Shown piece by piece: positions 1 through 8,480 of a stretch of DNA of 64,000 bases. A model generated the notes under the pieces. It was not told the origin of the DNA, ran no database searches, and saw only the letters and a list, made by a program, of their open reading frames with translations. A program made the position numbers and the translations under genes. Within the stretch, counting starts at the first letter, position 1, and the number at the start of each line of letters is the position of its first letter. Origin of the DNA: Bacteroides gallinarum DSM 18171 = JCM 13658 (GTDB taxonomy: Bacteria > Bacteroidota > Bacteroidia > Bacteroidales > Bacteroidaceae); the NCBI RefSeq assembly GCF_000374365.1, contig NZ_KB894118.1:84732-148731 (forward strand). Reading direction: 5' to 3'.

Positions 1-57
1 TTTATGCGTTATGCGGAGATGCTCTACCCGATACTGAAAAAATACATGAAGGAGTAG
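1..57 (+). CDS. 3' end of a truncated gene, unidentified
   Basis: An open frame enters from the left edge and ends at TAG 55-57. The visible 18 residues read FMRYAEMLYPILKKYMKE, an amphipathic, Lys-rich C-terminal helix. This is too little to assign a family. A strong hairpin (71-100) follows within 15 bases, which supports a real gene end. The next gene converges on it from the other strand. Confidence 0.55.
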   Translation, partial: FMRYAEMLYPILKKYMKE

Positions 58-70
58 AGACTATAAGCAC

Positions 71-107
71 CTGTGGGGAGTCCTCACGGATTCCCCACAG
101 ATTTTTG
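71..107 (+). terminator. Rho-independent terminator
   Basis: A perfect 9-bp stem, CTGTGGGGA (71-79) paired with TCCCCACAG (92-100), is followed by ATTTTTG. It ends the + strand gene at 57 and could also stop the convergent operon that ends at 146. Confidence 0.8.
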
Positions 108-145
108 TTAGAATAAAATTTATGAAAAAAAAATACTAATACGTT

Positions 146-622
146 TTATTCCTCCTTGTCCACCTTCGCTTCCGCAATGATGTCCTCGGGAACCGCCTCG
201 CAACGCACGTATTTGTTTACGTCGTTTTCATTGTCTTTGGCAGTCCATATCATGGAGCCCGTTTCCAGTAAATCGGTTACGATGTACTTATTGTTCCATT
301 CTCCGTTGCCATAATCATATACTCCGTCGATAACGGAACCCAGATAAGGGTCTTCCTCGATGCTGAAACCTCCGGTGATGTGCCGTGCGTACATGCTGTC
401 GAATTTCTGGTACATCTCGAAAGTCTGCTCTTTCCTGTCGAAAGTCACATAACAGTACGTACCTTCCGCCAGGGGTTGCCCGTTCCATTCGGCAAGTTCC
501 CATGTCCCGTTCAGGTTGGCAGGAGTTACTGCAAGTGTAGGAATTACCGCTTCATCGTCGTCGCAGGCGGAGAAGCAGCACAGGAAGGCAAATAAAGCCA
601 TTAAGTTGAAAATATTCTTCAT
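146..622 (-). CDS. Small surface lipoprotein, lipocalin-like
   Basis: A 158-residue protein with a lipoprotein signal peptide ending FSAC (Cys20), followed by DDDE, an acidic stretch typical of Bacteroidetes surface-exported lipoproteins. The mature part opens LNGTWELAEWNG and continues with beta-rich sequence (YVTFDRKEQTFEMYQ), which resembles small lipocalin-like Bacteroides lipoproteins. The fold call is inference from this pattern. It is the last gene of the operon that begins with SusC at 15558, 22 bases behind the DUF1573 gene. Ligand and function are unknown. Confidence 0.7.
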   Translation of the reverse strand: MKNIFNLMALFAFLCCFSACDDDEAVIPTLAVTPANLNGTWELAEWNGQPLAEGTYCYVTFDRKEQTFEMYQKFDSMYARHITGGFSIEEDPYLGSVIDGVYDYGNGEWNNKYIVTDLLETGSMIWTAKDNENDVNKYVRCEAVPEDIIAEAKVDKEE

Positions 623-644
623 ATTCGTTTTCTTGTTTTTATCG

Positions 645-1460
645 TTACTTGATACAGTTTACTTTGATGTCGAGCGTCCGATCTGACGGCCGTGCGTCCA
701 GTCCCTCTATTATAACCGGAAAGCTGAACTGCCCTCCTTTCCCGTGGGGAATCTTCGAGGCATCGACGGTTATTACGATGTCCGCCTCCTCTCCCGGGTT
801 TATAACTTCGGGCTCTGTGCGGAACGTGGCGAAACCGGGTATGATTACTGCGGACAGTCTCAGTGGCTTTTCCCCGCTATTTCCGCATAAAATCCTTTCG
901 GCCTGCCTTTTTCCGGGCGCTACTTCCTTGAACTCCATTCGCTTCTGTTTCAGCCTCAGTTTCCCCATTGCGTAAGGGTATCTTGCCCATTGTCCTGCCG
1001 CCGGCAATACGTTGCCTATGAGCGTCAGCTTCGCTACGGGGGCTTTTTCTGATTGTGCGAGATATACGAATGCATTCGTATCCACCGTTCCCGGATGATT
1101 TTTGGGGTTGTACACCAATGTGATGTCCCTCTTTCCTCCCGGTTCTATGTCTCCCGCCTCTACGTGTGCAACCGCACATCCGCAGGTTGTCCTCACTCTT
1201 TCCAGTCGGACGGTCTTTTCGCTGATGTTGGTGCATACGAACCTGTATGTTCTCGGTTCATCGTCCTCCGTCAGTGTTCCGATGTCCTGCACCGTCCTGT
1301 CGAAGCGTATTATCTGCTCCGCCTCTTTAGCGAGGAGAGGGTTTACCAGCGAATCCGCCCTCGACCGTGTAAGGAAGCGGGTATCCTGGGCATTGGCTGC
1401 CCAGGAATAACCGAATCCCATACAGAATATAAATAACTGTATTCTATTAACTGGTTTCAT
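645..1460 (-). CDS. DUF1573-family secreted protein
   Basis: 271 residues with an N-terminal signal peptide (MKPVNRIQLFIFCMG to about ANAQ). The core carries the DUF1573 hallmark TTCGCAVAHV in an Ig/ASH-like context (VYNPKNHPGTVD), followed by a second beta-sandwich-like half. DUF1573 proteins are common secreted beta-sandwich proteins of Bacteroidetes with no established biochemical role. The gene starts 13 bases after the S8 protease gene and is cotranscribed with it. No catalytic motif is visible, so a structural or chaperone-like role beside the surface proteins is plausible but unproven. Confidence 0.8.
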   Translation of the reverse strand: MKPVNRIQLFIFCMGFGYSWAANAQDTRFLTRSRADSLVNPLLAKEAEQIIRFDRTVQDIGTLTEDDEPRTYRFVCTNISEKTVRLERVRTTCGCAVAHVEAGDIEPGGKRDITLVYNPKNHPGTVDTNAFVYLAQSEKAPVAKLTLIGNVLPAAGQWARYPYAMGKLRLKQKRMEFKEVAPGKRQAERILCGNSGEKPLRLSAVIIPGFATFRTEPEVINPGEEADIVITVDASKIPHGKGGQFSFPVIIEGLDARPSDRTLDIKVNCIK

Positions 1461-1473
1461 TAAATCGTGAAAA

Positions 1474-3579
1474 TTACATCCAACCGTTGTCGTTTGCGTT
1501 CTTGCGCACCGTAACGGTGACTGTCTGTTCGCTTCCGCCGTTTACTTTTACGGTAATCTTGGCAGCTCCGGTTTTTACTCCGGTTACGCTCATAATCGTG
1601 CCGTCTACGGTTACCGTGGCTATTGCGGCATCGGATGATGTGCAGGTGTAAGCCAGTTGTTCGCCGTCTACGAAGTAGTAAGCCAGGTTGAGCCTCGATA
1701 TGGCATTTTCCGCTACATATATGTTGGGAACCTTCATATCCGAGCCGCTTCCTGCGATGTTGTTCAGCAACGCTCCGGCATCCACGACTCCCGCACCCAT
1801 TTTGCCGATGTACTTGGACAACTCCATGATAGTGGGAGAGGCGGCAGGCGAGATATGGTTCTGATAATAAACCTTCTTCTTACCGTTCTTGTAATAGTCG
1901 TCTACCGGTTTTGCCGAGCTTTTCAATAACTGTATGAACTCGCTCGCCTTGAAGTGGCGCCGCTGCTGTACGGCATACGACAGCCCCAATGCCACTACGC
2001 CGGAGGCGTGCGGGCATGCCATGGAAGTACCTTCCATATACCCGTAGGCAGCCCTGCCGTTCTGTATCAGGGTAGAGAGGATAGAGCCGGAAGCTGCTGC
2101 CGTGTTGTCCGACGGGTCGATGAACTCCGTATCTTCTTCTCCGATAGGATTATAGTATTCCGTATCTCCGCCCGGTGCGCAAACATCCACTTCCACACCG
2201 TAGTTGCTATAACAGGAAGGAGTAAAGTCGGCTGCTACGGCGCTTACGGTGAGGCATTTGGAATATGCTCCCGGATAACCGGGAAGCCCGGCGTATTCGT
2301 TGCCGGCTGCAAAAATGGCGATACCGCCGTCTATTACGCCGTTGGGCGAACCTGCGTTGTTGATAAAGTAATCCAGTGTCTCCTTTTCCAGCGGATAGGT
2401 GGTAGCCCATTCCTTTTCGGTGGCGGGGCCCAGGACGTATCCGTCCACCTCGTTGGCCTCTGCGGAGTTGTATCCCCAACTGCATTGCAGGATAACCGCT
2501 CCGTTGTCGGCGGCATACTTGATAGCCTTTGCCTCTCCGTTCAGCGAAACGCCGCTTTCACCGGAAAATACCTGGCACGACATGATTTTCACGCCGGAAT
2601 TCTTCGAGCCGTCTCCTCCGGCAATGCCGCATACGCCTATACCGTTGTTATTGGTGGCGGCAATCGTTCCGGCAACGTGCGTGCCGTGTCCGCTGTCGTT
2701 TACATCCGTCCACGAGATGATTGCGGTGTTGTTTACAAAGTTATATCCATACCTGTCGTCCTTGTATCCGTTGCCGTCCGCGTCTTTCTCGGCATACAGC
2801 TCTTCTTCGGGGTTAGTCCAGATGTTGTCCTTCAGGTCGGGGTGGGTGTACATAACTCCTTCGTCCAGTACGGCAACGATGATAGAAGGGTCGCCTGTAC
2901 ACTTTTGCCATGCTTCGTAGCAGCCTACGTCGCATCCGGCTATCGAGCCGGCAAGCGTTTCGCCCTTGCTTACTTTATCGAATATATTGCTGCCCGAATT
3001 ATGGTAGTGCCATTGGTAGGCAAGCCCCGGGTCGGAAAATACATTTCCCGATGCCCCGCTGCGGGTTACCGCTTTCCGTTGCAAAACTTTTTCGCTTACA
3101 TAAGTGCGGTGCGCTTTCGTGCTGTAAGCGCGTTTGATGTGGGTATTGCCCTGCACTTTGGATATTTCTCCCAATTTACCGAGGCGGCCGGCAGCTTCCT
3201 GCAAGTCCGTGTCCTCGTCGAATTTCACCAGATACCACAGGTGAAGCCCGGCGATACGGGTACGTTCTTCGTTCAGGGCGTCTACCGGGAAGATGCGTTC
3301 GAAATGGTAACCGCCCAGTATATCCAGCACCTCGTCGGTGGAGGGGATACCCGAACGGGTCATTACACCGCCGCTCTTTGCCGCCCTTGTCATGGTCTGG
3401 TCGAGGATGTCGGTCATCTCCGGCTTGAACTTAATCAGCAACTCGCCCGAGGTGACATCTGCCGGAAGCCGAATTTCCGTCCCCCCCGTAGGGGTAGACG
3501 GTTGTTCTATGATTTCCTGCTCCGTACAGGCTGTCATCGCCAGGGAGAAGAGTGCTATATAGATGAATCTTTTCTTCAT
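1474..3579 (-). CDS. Surface subtilisin-like (S8) serine protease, lipoprotein
   Basis: 701 residues. Lipobox TAC (Cys18) followed by TEQE suggests an outer-membrane lipoprotein. Residues about 40-180 form a propeptide-like region containing three TR-rich sites (MTRAAKSGG, MTRSG, VTRSGASG) that could be processing sites. The S8 catalytic domain spans about 200-580 with Asp239 in VAVLDEGV, His298 in DSGHGTHVAG, oxyanion Asn427 in AAGNEYA and Ser519 in EGTSMACPHASG, so all catalytic residues are present. The last ~90 residues look like a bacterial Ig-like (Big_2) domain (ATVTVDGTIMSVTGVKTGAA). It sits downstream of SusCD and two LRR lipoproteins in one operon, which suggests that it makes peptides for uptake. 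Confidence 0.92.
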   Translation of the reverse strand: MKKRFIYIALFSLAMTACTEQEIIEQPSTPTGGTEIRLPADVTSGELLIKFKPEMTDILDQTMTRAAKSGGVMTRSGIPSTDEVLDILGGYHFERIFPVDALNEERTRIAGLHLWYLVKFDEDTDLQEAAGRLGKLGEISKVQGNTHIKRAYSTKAHRTYVSEKVLQRKAVTRSGASGNVFSDPGLAYQWHYHNSGSNIFDKVSKGETLAGSIAGCDVGCYEAWQKCTGDPSIIVAVLDEGVMYTHPDLKDNIWTNPEEELYAEKDADGNGYKDDRYGYNFVNNTAIISWTDVNDSGHGTHVAGTIAATNNNGIGVCGIAGGDGSKNSGVKIMSCQVFSGESGVSLNGEAKAIKYAADNGAVILQCSWGYNSAEANEVDGYVLGPATEKEWATTYPLEKETLDYFINNAGSPNGVIDGGIAIFAAGNEYAGLPGYPGAYSKCLTVSAVAADFTPSCYSNYGVEVDVCAPGGDTEYYNPIGEEDTEFIDPSDNTAAASGSILSTLIQNGRAAYGYMEGTSMACPHASGVVALGLSYAVQQRRHFKASEFIQLLKSSAKPVDDYYKNGKKKVYYQNHISPAASPTIMELSKYIGKMGAGVVDAGALLNNIAGSGSDMKVPNIYVAENAISRLNLAYYFVDGEQLAYTCTSSDAAIATVTVDGTIMSVTGVKTGAAKITVKVNGGSEQTVTVTVRKNANDNGWM

Positions 3580-3627
3580 TGTTTCTTTTTAAAATTATTG
3601 CTTGTTAATGATTCCGTACCGGATTCC

Positions 3628-5601
3628 TTAGTCGTTGGACGACACGTATTTGTAATGATACAAGGGGTAAGCTACACCACTGACGACCGCACCGGAGGGT
3701 TTCTCCTTCGGATAATAGTAGTCGAAGCTGAACTTCTCGTCGTCGACGTTGCTGAATCCCACTTTCTGTCCGGCAGAGTTCTTTCCCTGGGTTTGCTGGG
3801 TGAAGAACAGACCGGTAGGATACCATTTCACGAAGTACGGGTGGAAAAGCACCCAGTTCGGAATCGGTCCTGTGAGGAAGTTCAGGTTGAGGTGGAAATC
3901 ACGCATTCTCGGCAATACGCGCGGTACATCCTGCCCTATAACATCTTCGCTGCTCCCGTCTACGGAGGTAAATGTTACCGGGTTGTCGCTGGTCTTTAGC
4001 CATATGCAGGTGTCTCCAACCAGTTGCTCCAGGTAATCGTCCTCGTCGGTCGAGAAGTCGCTTTCGTCGTACCGCGTCCGTCTGCCTGCTGCTTTCAGTG
4101 CGGCATCCATTTCCGCATCCGTGGGCAACTGGCCTTCGATGTAGTTGTAGGAGAATTGCAGGGCTCTCAGGTTTTCCCATGTCATTAATTTCAGGAAGGC
4201 GTCTTTTTCCCTTCCGTTGCTGATGTTGATATCCAGGCCGAGCGGACGTCCTTTGGAACTGTGCCCCTGGCTCAGGTCGGTGTATCCATCGACACGCCGG
4301 CAAGTGGTCAGGGTAAACGTATGAAGGTGCGGGAAATTCTCTTCATTCACCACATCGATTAGGTCTGCAAGGCTTGTAAAGTTGTTGCTCGACATATTCA
4401 GTGTTTCCAGCCCTTTATAACTCTTGTCCGTGCCTCCGCCCAGCTTATAGAAGTCCTCGGGCAGTGTTTCCAACCCGTAAGCGCCTATGAACAGGTGTTT
4501 CAGGTTCTTCAACTCGCATATTTCATCGCATAAGGAGACGATACGCGTCTGGTGGTTGGTGTTGCTCTGGATTTCGAGGCTTTCCAGGTACTTCAGGTAA
4601 CGTATCTCTTTGGGGAACGTTTCCTTGTCGCGCAGGTTAAACAGGTAGAATGTCACTGAACGTATACGTCCGGCAGCTCCTACGGGCATATCCTTGTCGG
4701 TGGCTTCCCATAGCGTTACATTGCTCCAGTTCTGTAGGTTCTCGCTGGTGTTGAAGATTATCATGCTCTGGATTTTCTCGTTGATAGTCACGATAGCCAG
4801 GGAGTCGCCGGCACGGTTGTCCTCAATCTTCACGGCGGGTTTCTGGGTAACGGTCAGGACAACGGCGTCAACCGGTTTGCCGTTGTCGTCTACCAACTGG
4901 TCGGTTTCCGGATTCTGTGCAACCAGCTTTATTTTGGCTATACGGGTATAAGGCGCCGTATTCATCTTCCAGCGGAAGCGCACTTTGATAGTACGCGGGC
5001 GCGCCAGGCGGTCGAGGTTCACTTTCAGGTCTTTGTCATTGGGCATTTCCAGCCAGGCGGTACGTTCGCTTTCCGCTTCCGTCTTTTCTTCGGGCGTCAT
5101 CGTTTCCGTCTCGGCAAAAGAGTAGTCTATGTTTTCGCTGTCTATCCGGAAGTTGACGTTGCTCGAAATGGTGGCTTCAAGGTAGCGTTTCTCATAATCT
5201 GCCGAATTCTCTATTTCCACATCCGGTTCTTTCAGTATGATTTGCTTTCCGAAACCGAACTGGGTGATGCTGATAAGCTTCGCCTCCCGTCCTTCGGGAG
5301 CAAAACGGATTTGCGCCGTACGTTGCGTATTTTCCAGGGTAGAGTCTATGGCAAGGCTGCAATCCGCCGAGCTCGACCCGTTTGCCGGAGATACGAAAAT
5401 CCAGGGCTGGGAGGAGCCTGCCACCCAGTTGGAGTTGGCGAGGACGGCAATCGTCTCGATACCCCCTTCGGGGCCGATTACGATTTCTTCTTTATCCACT
5501 GCAATGCCACCGGAGATGCTCGTTTCTTCATCATCCTTGCAAGAGGCGATAAGCCCTGTGCAAAGTGCCAATCCCAGTGTTATCTTACTTATGTATTTCA
5601 T
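3628..5601 (-). CDS. BACON/leucine-rich-repeat surface lipoprotein
   Basis: 657 residues. Lipobox IASC (Cys21) followed by KDDEE predicts surface anchoring. Residues about 35-115 form a BACON-type beta-sandwich (GPEGGIETIAVLANSNW, then PWIFVSPANG), a domain known to mediate carbohydrate, mucin or protein binding in Bacteroidetes. A middle beta-rich part follows. From about 300 the protein becomes a leucine-rich-repeat array (YLKYLESLEIQSN, LKNLKHLFIGAYGLETLP, LETLNMSSNNFTSLADL). No enzyme motif is present. It lies 48 bases upstream of the protease gene and 23 bases downstream of a second LRR lipoprotein, which suggests a paired binding platform. The ligand is unknown. Confidence 0.85.
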   Translation of the reverse strand: MKYISKITLGLALCTGLIASCKDDEETSISGGIAVDKEEIVIGPEGGIETIAVLANSNWVAGSSQPWIFVSPANGSSSADCSLAIDSTLENTQRTAQIRFAPEGREAKLISITQFGFGKQIILKEPDVEIENSADYEKRYLEATISSNVNFRIDSENIDYSFAETETMTPEEKTEAESERTAWLEMPNDKDLKVNLDRLARPRTIKVRFRWKMNTAPYTRIAKIKLVAQNPETDQLVDDNGKPVDAVVLTVTQKPAVKIEDNRAGDSLAIVTINEKIQSMIIFNTSENLQNWSNVTLWEATDKDMPVGAAGRIRSVTFYLFNLRDKETFPKEIRYLKYLESLEIQSNTNHQTRIVSLCDEICELKNLKHLFIGAYGLETLPEDFYKLGGGTDKSYKGLETLNMSSNNFTSLADLIDVVNEENFPHLHTFTLTTCRRVDGYTDLSQGHSSKGRPLGLDINISNGREKDAFLKLMTWENLRALQFSYNYIEGQLPTDAEMDAALKAAGRRTRYDESDFSTDEDDYLEQLVGDTCIWLKTSDNPVTFTSVDGSSEDVIGQDVPRVLPRMRDFHLNLNFLTGPIPNWVLFHPYFVKWYPTGLFFTQQTQGKNSAGQKVGFSNVDDEKFSFDYYYPKEKPSGAVVSGVAYPLYHYKYVSSND

Positions 5602-5624
5602 TGATAAAGTTTTTCTTGTTATTG

Positions 5625-8417
5625 TTATCGTTTAATATCCAACGCATCGCAACCGCGGATGTCCTGCGTCTTGTCGTAAATCAGCTTGTACATGCCTGCC
5701 TTGATATAGGGACATACACTCGTCATGTCGATAGAGATGTTGGGGTTGTCCTTGATATCTACAATCCAGAGCTTCGAAGTCATTGTTTCGTTCACCTTGC
5801 GGATGTCGTTCGAACCGATTTGCAGTTGCAACAGGCTGGGGCAGGTAGTGATACCTTCAGGCCATTCGCGCAGGATGCGGTTACCGTCCGCATCGCGCTG
5901 GTGGCGGATGCCGATAGCCTGCAACTGGCTGCTGTTCAGGGGAGCCTTCGGGAACTTGGAGAAGCAGTTGTAGCCGAGGTCCATGTTCCGCAGGTAAGGC
6001 AAGGTCGTCGCACGGAAGTCGTCGGACAGCTTGGTCAGCTTGTTAAAGCGGAGGTCTATCGCCATGAGCAGGTTCGTGTTCTTGTAGTTGCCCTCTTTGG
6101 GTTTCAGGGAGTTCTCCGGAATTTCTTTCATCAGGTTGTTGCTGATGATAAGCGTCGTCATCGGCGAGCCGGACGAGAACAGCTCTTTCGGGAAGTCCTT
6201 TATCAGGTTGTTGGACAACGTTACCGTAGCGGCGTTGATGCCCTTGAAGTCTGCCTGGCTGCACTCAATGTTCGTGCCGTTTACACCGATACGGTTGTAC
6301 GAGAAGTCTACGGCTCCCATTATATATATGGATTTGGCGTCGAAGATGTTGGGGATGTACTCTATCTCGTTATGGGAGAAGTTCAGCGTTTCCACCTGGT
6401 CGGTGAAGCCGCAGAAGTTGTCCGGTATCTTGGTAATATGGTTGTAGTCCAGGTCCAGCGTCGTAATCTCTATCTCTTTGCCGAATGCCGATAGCTCGCC
6501 GGTCAGGTTGTTATGCATACAGTCCACCAAGCCCAGTTTACGCATCTTGTTCAGGGATGAATAAGGAGGGAATTCCTTCAGGTTGTTATACCCGAAGTAT
6601 AGGATTTGCAGTTTGGCTCCTACGGGGGAGTCCGCCAGCTTTTTCCAGTCTGCGGTAAACTGTGCGCCCGTGCCGTCCTTAGCTCCGTTCAATCCGTCGA
6701 TACCCTTGTTGCAGGCGAAGTTCAGCAGTTCCACATTGGGAAGCTCGAACAGGAAGTCGGGCATCCTCGTCAGTTTGGGACAGTTGTAGAGTTCTACGTC
6801 CTTCAGGTCTTCGAACTTCTTCCAGCTCCATGAGGCACTCTCGTCTTTATACAGGAGGGCGTACTCGGAGCCGGGGTTCTCCCAATCCGTGCAGATGTCT
6901 TCCGCTTCGAGGGGAGTATTCGCGATATAGAGCTGTTGCAGTTGCGTCAGGCGCTGCAAGGCTTTCGATACGAAAGTGATGTTGTTGGCTACGTAGCCTA
7001 TCTGGGTATCCTTCAGGTGGATGCGCGTGCTTTTCGGAATTGCCTTCATCTCAGGGTCGTTGTTGATACTCTCTTTCAGGAAGTCGGACAACTGCTCCCG
7101 CGGGTCGTAGTCTATGAACTGCTCCTTGTAGTGCATGCGCATTTTCTGCCGCTGGGCTTCGCTCATATTCGCAGAGATGCCGCTGGTTCCGAACAACCTG
7201 CCGCCCAACTGCTCGTTGTGCGAACCCAGGGAAAGTATCCGCAGCTCGGTCAACTGCCCGATAGCGTCGGGTATTCTTCCTTTGGCTCCGAAACCTTCCA
7301 GGCTCAGGGTTACTACACGCCCCTTGTCGTTAATCTCTACGCCCGGCTGGTCGCCCCACATATCTATTTCCTTGTTGAAGTTCCAGGTCGAGCCGGCAGG
7401 CTGGGTGTCGCCGTGGTAGCTCCAGTGCTGTCCGTCCAATGCTTCCCAGATAGCTTTCAGTGCCATGTAGTCCTTGATGTACTCGGCTGTCGGAGACATC
7501 TGTACCGGTACGATAGCGTCGTCGGTCTGCTTGTTGTCCTCGATGCTGAACGTTTCGCCAGCAAGCTGGGTACGTTCCTCCAACTGCGGGTAGGTACTGC
7601 CGCTCTGCTTGTAGGTAATGTATCCCGTAACTTGGTAAGTTCCTGCAAGGAGCCACAGTATGGAGTCGCATTTGGCTGTGCCGATATCCATATACTTGTC
7701 CTTGTTCAGGTTGTCGTCGGTATAGTCGGGGTTCGGGTTTTCCTTATACTCCTCCTTATAGGTCACCTTCAGGTCTTTGAAGGTAGTCGAGGCGCGTGTG
7801 AAGGTGTTGGTTACGGTAACGTCTACACGGCTGATGTCGCTGAACAGGTACGACTTGTCCGTAGAGGCTGCCGCACGCGTAAGCCCCGACTTGATAAGCT
7901 TGAAGGTTACCGTTCCGCGCGATTGCGTATCGACAACGAGGTCTTTCATGGTCAGTCCGCGCGGTGTTACCTCGAACGTATTGTCGGAGCCTGCGGAAAT
8001 ACCGGTCACTACCTTATCCAACCTGTCGAGCAGCTTGTAGCCGATGATTTTGTAGTCGCCCGTAAGCAGTTGCAACTTGTCGCTGCGCATGCCGTATTCG
8101 GCGTTGTTTTCGCTGTAAGCATTCAGTACTAAGGTCTGGGTGATGCTCATGCCATTGTATTGCATTTCGATTTCCACCTTCTGCGCTTCGCTCAATTTGT
8201 CCAGCTCGTCTGCGGCACGCGTTCCGGCTGCCTTGGACTGAACGGACGATTCTCCTGCGTAGGATGTAGACTTATAAAGTTTGAACTGCACATAGCCGTA
8301 CTGCTTTCCCTGCAATTCGTCTTTATCGTCGGAGCATCCGCCCAGCGCCATACCCGAAAGTATGGCGACCAGCGCTGCAAGAAGAATTTTTCCTTTTATA
8401 GTTCTCTTATGGTTCAT
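5625..8417 (-). CDS. Large leucine-rich-repeat surface lipoprotein (DUF4458-like N-terminus)
   Basis: 930 residues. Lipobox LGGC (Cys28) followed by SDDKDE, a clear surface-export signature. Residues about 38-310 are a beta-rich pair of domains resembling those labelled DUF4458 in Bacteroides LRR proteins. Residues about 315-900 are leucine-rich repeats with regular LxxLxLxxN spacing (ALDGQHWS start; TELRILSLGSHN; EITTLDLDYNHITKIPDNF; AIDLRFNKLTKLSDDF). LRR arrays of this size are protein-binding scaffolds. The gene is in one operon with a SusCD pair and a surface protease, so capture of a protein substrate, or of a host protein, is the simplest reading. Domain naming is from memory. Confidence 0.85.
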   Translation of the reverse strand: MNHKRTIKGKILLAALVAILSGMALGGCSDDKDELQGKQYGYVQFKLYKSTSYAGESSVQSKAAGTRAADELDKLSEAQKVEIEMQYNGMSITQTLVLNAYSENNAEYGMRSDKLQLLTGDYKIIGYKLLDRLDKVVTGISAGSDNTFEVTPRGLTMKDLVVDTQSRGTVTFKLIKSGLTRAAASTDKSYLFSDISRVDVTVTNTFTRASTTFKDLKVTYKEEYKENPNPDYTDDNLNKDKYMDIGTAKCDSILWLLAGTYQVTGYITYKQSGSTYPQLEERTQLAGETFSIEDNKQTDDAIVPVQMSPTAEYIKDYMALKAIWEALDGQHWSYHGDTQPAGSTWNFNKEIDMWGDQPGVEINDKGRVVTLSLEGFGAKGRIPDAIGQLTELRILSLGSHNEQLGGRLFGTSGISANMSEAQRQKMRMHYKEQFIDYDPREQLSDFLKESINNDPEMKAIPKSTRIHLKDTQIGYVANNITFVSKALQRLTQLQQLYIANTPLEAEDICTDWENPGSEYALLYKDESASWSWKKFEDLKDVELYNCPKLTRMPDFLFELPNVELLNFACNKGIDGLNGAKDGTGAQFTADWKKLADSPVGAKLQILYFGYNNLKEFPPYSSLNKMRKLGLVDCMHNNLTGELSAFGKEIEITTLDLDYNHITKIPDNFCGFTDQVETLNFSHNEIEYIPNIFDAKSIYIMGAVDFSYNRIGVNGTNIECSQADFKGINAATVTLSNNLIKDFPKELFSSGSPMTTLIISNNLMKEIPENSLKPKEGNYKNTNLLMAIDLRFNKLTKLSDDFRATTLPYLRNMDLGYNCFSKFPKAPLNSSQLQAIGIRHQRDADGNRILREWPEGITTCPSLLQLQIGSNDIRKVNETMTSKLWIVDIKDNPNISIDMTSVCPYIKAGMYKLIYDKTQDIRGCDALDIKR

Positions 8418-8480
8418 TTATTTTTCCTTTTCTGTATTTTGGATTACAGTTATTTGTCTGCACTTTGCCGGATGCCGGGG

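Noticed and set aside
1954..3999. 681-codon open frame on the + strand
   Set aside because: It is antisense to the S8 protease gene, which has a full catalytic triad and a lipobox; the + strand reading has no family features and crosses an intergenic gap.
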